A stretch of 64,000 nucleotides of DNA from Algicoccus sp048820935 (lineage in GTDB: Bacteria; Pseudomonadota; Gammaproteobacteria; Burkholderiales; Burkholderiaceae_B): NCBI RefSeq assembly GCF_048820935.1, contig NZ_JBMERD010000008.1, forward strand, positions 62,001-126,000. Reading direction: 5' to 3'. The notes beneath the pieces were generated by a model that did not search any database, was not told where the DNA came from, and saw only the letters and a list, made by a program, of their open reading frames with translations. The position numbers and the translations under genes are program-made. Positions 60,254 through 64,000 of the stretch are shown piece by piece. How positions within the stretch are numbered: position 1 is the first letter of the stretch; every line of letters begins with the position of its first letter.

Positions 60254-60950
60254 AGAGGATGAGAACGTTGCACAAGAAGGTGAAGCGGCGCAGACAGACA
60301 CGGATGTCCTTTTTGTAGGCGACTACGGTGAACTTGCGCTAGAGACGCGTCGAGTATTAGTGCAGTTACTGGCGGGTCCATCGCTGGATGCGCGCCGACA
60401 TTCAAAGCTTTGGCCAATCTTAGTGCGCGATGAAATTGCCGTGCGTCGGTTTCTGGCTGAGTTGTTTCTAGAGCTTGTGGTCGATCTGGACATGCAAGTG
60501 GCCTTTACACGTCAAGCGGATACGGGTGAACTCGATGTTCCAATTCTATTGCGACGTGTGCAGCTCACTTTCATTGACTCTATTTTGTTGCTATACCTTC
60601 GCCAACGATTAACGCAAGCGGAGTCTCAGGGCGATCGTGCGGTAGTTTCCACCGAAGAAATCACAGAGTTTCTGTCTCTCTATGAACGGGCCGCCAGCAC
60701 GGATCGGGCTGGGTTCGTAAAGCGAGTTCATGCGTCTATAGAAAAGATTAAAAAGCACAGCATTCTTCAAAAAATACGTGCAAGTGACGATCGTTTTGAG
60801 GTGTCACCCACATTAAAACTTTTGTTTTCAGCCGAGGAAATTCAAGGCTTGACCCGTTTGTATCAACAAATGATTGATGATGACGTTCCATTACAAACGC
60901 CGCAATTGGCTGTTGATTCTGGTACGGATGAAGAGGAGATTGAGCCATGA
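60240..60950 (+). CDS. jetB: Wadjet anti-plasmid system protein JetB (DUF4194)
   Basis: Encodes 236 residues of the DUF4194 family, the KITE (MukE-like) subunit with tandem winged helices. RRVLVQLLAGPSLDARRHSK and LWPILVRDEIAVRRFLAELF start the domain; the end is acidic. It starts at ATG 60240, with AAGGAG 7 bases upstream, inside the end of jetA. It overlaps jetC as ATGA. Confidence 0.9.
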   Translation: MSWSEEDENVAQEGEAAQTDTDVLFVGDYGELALETRRVLVQLLAGPSLDARRHSKLWPILVRDEIAVRRFLAELFLELVVDLDMQVAFTRQADTGELDVPILLRRVQLTFIDSILLLYLRQRLTQAESQGDRAVVSTEEITEFLSLYERAASTDRAGFVKRVHASIEKIKKHSILQKIRASDDRFEVSPTLKLLFSAEEIQGLTRLYQQMIDDDVPLQTPQLAVDSGTDEEEIEP

Positions 60951-63900
60951 TGCAGCAGCCACAAGCCATCTCTTTGTTTTCTCGCGAGCAGTTCCGGATG
61001 ACTCGGTTGCAGGTGTACAACTGGGGGACTTTTTCAGGACTGCATGACGTTCCGATCAGTGAACGAGGCTTTTTGTTTGTGGGACGTTCGGGAGCGGGTA
61101 AGTCTACGCTACTGGATGCGTTTTCAGCTTTGCTCGTGCCACCCCGGTGGGTTGACTTTAACGCAGCCGCGCGTGAAGCGGATCGCAGCGGCCGAGACCG
61201 AAGCCTAGTGACCTACATACGAGGTGCTTGGGCAGAACAAAAGGATGATGATTCGGGTGAAATTGCCACACGTTATTTGCGTTCAGGCACCACGTGGTCA
61301 GCTTTGGCTCTGACTTATCGCAACAACTTAGACCAGTATGTTGTCCTGGTTCAAGTGTTCTGGCTTCGTGGCAATGCGAATGGTAATGCCGATGTGAAGC
61401 GTCACTATCTTGTTTTGGAACGAAATTTTGAACTCAATGAGCTCGAGGATTTTGGGCAGTCCAATTTTGATATTCGAAAGCTCAAGCAATCGTTGCCAGA
61501 TGCTTTTGCACGCAATGAATTTCGTCCTTATTGCGAGCGGTTTTGTCGCCTGCTTGGCATTGAAAGTGAAATGGCTCTGCGCTTGTTGCATAAAACTCAG
61601 TCCGCAAAGAATTTAGGCGATCTCAACACGTTCTTGCGTGATTTTATGCTCGATAAGCCTGAAACCTTTAAAGTGGCAGATCGCTTGGTCAGTGAGTTTG
61701 GTGAGTTAAACGCTGCCCATCAGGCAGTTGTAACTGCGCGCGAACAGGTTCAGACGCTCGTGCCGGCCAGAGAACAATATGAGCGCCGAACGTCTTTGAT
61801 ACAGGAGCGCAACGAATTAGATGAATTGCGCCTAGGTGTCGACAGTTATCGGGAAACCCGTCGTATTGCGCTTTTGAAGCAACATGTCGAGTCTTTGGAG
61901 ATACAAGCCAGCGGCTCGCAAGGTGAAGTTAATCGACGTCAGCAAATTCTAGATAATCATACGGTTGCTTTGCGTGATTTGGAGCGTCGTCATCGGGAAG
62001 CCGGTGGTGATCAAATTGAGCAATGGGAGGCGGAGAAATCTGGGCTTGAAACCCAACGCAATGAGCGCATGCGTAAACGAAACCAGGCTGAGGACGTGTG
62101 CCAAAAGCTTGGTTGGCACTTCCCAGATTCACCCCAAGGCTTTGCGCAGCTGCTAGGCAATGCACGTCAAGAAGTTGAAGGCTGGGAGCAACACAGTAAT
62201 GAAAGCCGCGAGGAACAGTTTCGTCTTGCTGCTCAAAAAAGAGATGCAGAGACGTTATTTTCTGAGACCGTGAAAGAAGTGCAGGCACTTCAAAGCCAAC
62301 CATCCAATATTCCTGCCGATATGCTGGCCATGCGTCGCAACATCGCTCAAGCGATCGAGGTGTCAGAAACAGCACTTCCATTTGTTGGGGAGCTCATTGA
62401 AGTCAAGCCAGATGAGTCCGCTTGGCAAGGTGCCATTGAGCGTGTTATGCGAGGTTTTGCGCTTTCTATCCTGGTGGATGAGCGACATTATTCGGCGTTG
62501 GCAAATTATCTTAATCACGCTCACCTTGGACAGCGCTTGGTGTATTACCGAACGGATCGTTCGGCATCGCGCCAAACCCGACCCATTGGCATGGGATCGA
62601 TGGTTTTGAAGTTGAATGTGAAAGACGGCGTGAATACGGAATGGTTACAAACCGAATTGCGACAGCGTTTTGATTATGCGTGTGTGGATTCTGTCCAATC
62701 GTTTAGAAGCGCGGATCGTGCGATCACCCGAGAAGGGCAGATTAAACATAGCCAAACCCGCCATGAAAAAGATGATCGCAGAAATGTCAGTGATCGACGC
62801 AATTGGGTGCTTGGGTTTGATAACCGCGAGAAGCTTGACTTGTTTAAAGCCCAAGCTCAGGAACTCGCTGAAACGATTACTGATCTTCAGAAAAAGATTG
62901 AATCACTGGCTAATCAGGATAAGAACCGCGCGAATCGGGCCATGCAGTGTCAGATGCTAGTGAACCTGCAGTGGCAAGAGGTCGATGTCATCCCGCTGTT
63001 AGATCGTATCTCGATGATCGAACGTCAGATTGAAGAGGCGCGCAAAGGCAATGAGGCTTTGTTGCAAATCAGTGATCTGCTTGAGCAGCAAACCAAGCGG
63101 GTGGATCAGGCGGATCACGATTTGCGTGATGCAAAGGTTGCGTATGACGCCACACTCAAACAAATCAGTGAAAGCCGACAACGACTTGAAACACTTCTTC
63201 AAGATGTCTCGATTGTTGCTTTGACACCGCATCAGACGCAAGGGCTGGACGCCTGTTTTGAGAAACAATCGGGTGCAATTCGACTAGAGAACCTCGATAG
63301 AGTAGCCACGGCAGTTGAGCGCAGCTTAAATACGGACATCAGTGAAATCCAAGCGGGTGTTGGTGTTTGCGAAAGAACCATCGAAACGCACTTTGCGGAT
63401 TACAAGCGGCAATGGCCGATGGATGCCGGCGACATGGACACCACCATGGCCAGTGCGTCAGACTTTTTTGCCAAACTGACTCGGTTGGAAACGGATGGGT
63501 TGCCAGCCTATGAGCAGCGGTTTTTTGAGTTGCTGCAAAACCAAAGTCACCAGAATTTGGCTGCGTTGTCGACGTATCTGAATGATGCCCGTAAAGCCAT
63601 CTTAGAGCGCATGGAACTGGTCAATGAAAGCTTGGGTCAGGTGCCGTTTAATCAGAGCGTGGATCAACGCACTTATCTTCGTATTGATGCCAATGACCGA
63701 CAGCTTGCAGAGGTTCGGGAGTTTAAACAAGAGATTCACCAGACACTGAGTCATGCATGGTCCGAAGATCGCGAGTTTGCTGAAGAACGGTTTTTGGTTT
63801 TGCGCCAAATGGTGGATCGCCTTGCAAGCTCAGAACCAGAACAAAAGCGCTGGCGTGAAACGGTTCTGGATGTGCGCCAGCATGTGGAGTTTGTTGGGCG

Positions 63901-64000
63901 AGAAATTGATGAAGGCGGCGTTGAAGTTGAAATTTATCGCAGTGGCGCTGGCAAATCAGGTGGTCAACGTCAAAAGTTGGCGACTACGTGTTTGGCTGCT
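60947..64000 (+). CDS. jetC: Wadjet anti-plasmid system SMC ATPase JetC (partial)
   Basis: Open from ATG 60947 to the window end without a stop: 1018 residues so far. Walker A GRSGAGKSTLLDAFSALL is at about 48-65, the typical SbcC/MukB-like start after RLQVYNWGTFSGLHDVP. Long coiled-coil arms follow, with a hinge region near 470-560 (LPFVGELIEVKPDESAWQGA). The ABC signature-like GAGKSGGQRQKLATTCLAA is the last thing seen; Walker B lies beyond. JetD, the TOPRIM nuclease subunit, should follow outside the window. Intact as far as visible. Confidence 0.93.
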   Translation, partial: MMQQPQAISLFSREQFRMTRLQVYNWGTFSGLHDVPISERGFLFVGRSGAGKSTLLDAFSALLVPPRWVDFNAAAREADRSGRDRSLVTYIRGAWAEQKDDDSGEIATRYLRSGTTWSALALTYRNNLDQYVVLVQVFWLRGNANGNADVKRHYLVLERNFELNELEDFGQSNFDIRKLKQSLPDAFARNEFRPYCERFCRLLGIESEMALRLLHKTQSAKNLGDLNTFLRDFMLDKPETFKVADRLVSEFGELNAAHQAVVTAREQVQTLVPAREQYERRTSLIQERNELDELRLGVDSYRETRRIALLKQHVESLEIQASGSQGEVNRRQQILDNHTVALRDLERRHREAGGDQIEQWEAEKSGLETQRNERMRKRNQAEDVCQKLGWHFPDSPQGFAQLLGNARQEVEGWEQHSNESREEQFRLAAQKRDAETLFSETVKEVQALQSQPSNIPADMLAMRRNIAQAIEVSETALPFVGELIEVKPDESAWQGAIERVMRGFALSILVDERHYSALANYLNHAHLGQRLVYYRTDRSASRQTRPIGMGSMVLKLNVKDGVNTEWLQTELRQRFDYACVDSVQSFRSADRAITREGQIKHSQTRHEKDDRRNVSDRRNWVLGFDNREKLDLFKAQAQELAETITDLQKKIESLANQDKNRANRAMQCQMLVNLQWQEVDVIPLLDRISMIERQIEEARKGNEALLQISDLLEQQTKRVDQADHDLRDAKVAYDATLKQISESRQRLETLLQDVSIVALTPHQTQGLDACFEKQSGAIRLENLDRVATAVERSLNTDISEIQAGVGVCERTIETHFADYKRQWPMDAGDMDTTMASASDFFAKLTRLETDGLPAYEQRFFELLQNQSHQNLAALSTYLNDARKAILERMELVNESLGQVPFNQSVDQRTYLRIDANDRQLAEVREFKQEIHQTLSHAWSEDREFAEERFLVLRQMVDRLASSEPEQKRWRETVLDVRQHVEFVGREIDEGGVEVEIYRSGAGKSGGQRQKLATTCLAA

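Overview
The window is a stretch of a betaproteobacterial chromosome, most likely order Burkholderiales and plausibly Alcaligenaceae. The evidence is the tmRNA tag ANDERFALAA, the gatCAB / mreBCD-mrdAB arrangement, the metX-metW pair, and periplasmic binding proteins of the Bug/TctC family that are abundant in this group. Base composition looks close to balanced. The genus is not determined.

Layout. 1-7.2 kb: end of the F1Fo ATP synthase operon (atpD end, atpC), a regulator with a receiver lacking its phosphoacceptor, hemE, priA and rep. The hemE-priA gap carries three perfect DnaA boxes and is AT-rich. 7.2-12.8 kb: NAD(P)HX dehydratase, a 3-hydroxyacyl-CoA dehydrogenase, a membrane-anchored dihaem cytochrome c, tRNA-Arg(CCG), a TenA-like protein and a TauE/SafE permease. 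12.9-18.4 kb: a carboxylate-type uptake and CoA-activation locus with two near-identical Bug binding proteins, an IclR regulator with a perfect 17-bp-arm palindrome in its divergent promoter region, an acyl-CoA ligase and a citryl-CoA lyase-like protein. 18.5-18.7 kb is a scar: a TnpB zinc-ribbon remnant joined to an orphan signal peptide. 18.8-22.5 kb: zinc alcohol dehydrogenase, gshA, a solo LuxR-type DNA-binding domain and a small ORF.

22.8-40.5 kb is mostly housekeeping: metX-metW behind a SAM-II riboswitch, ampG, xth, pyrE, gatCAB, mreBCD-mrdAB (cell shape and elongation), mutY, ftsEX, and ssrA (tmRNA).

40.5-44.2 kb looks like an eroded island at the 3' end of ssrA: an integrase N-terminal remnant, a DUF1778/GNAT toxin-antitoxin pair, a broken IS3-family element, and a 623-residue protein joining a GHKL (Hsp90/MutL-like) ATPase to a PD-(D/E)xK nuclease-like C-terminus. 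That gene is the best candidate for an undescribed defence function. 44.7-55.8 kb is a catabolic locus: IclR and LysR regulators, two metal-dependent amidohydrolases, a Rieske ferredoxin, an FAD ferredoxin reductase, an adrenodoxin-type ferredoxin, a beta-hydroxyacid dehydrogenase, a complete DctPQM TRAP transporter and a class II aldolase. No terminal oxygenase or P450 is present for the electron chain.

55.8-64 kb: a ZIP metal transporter, a HipBA module preceded by three TTCCCGATCGGGAA-type operators spaced 49-50 bp apart, and a type I Wadjet anti-plasmid operon (jetA, jetB, and jetC running off the window end).
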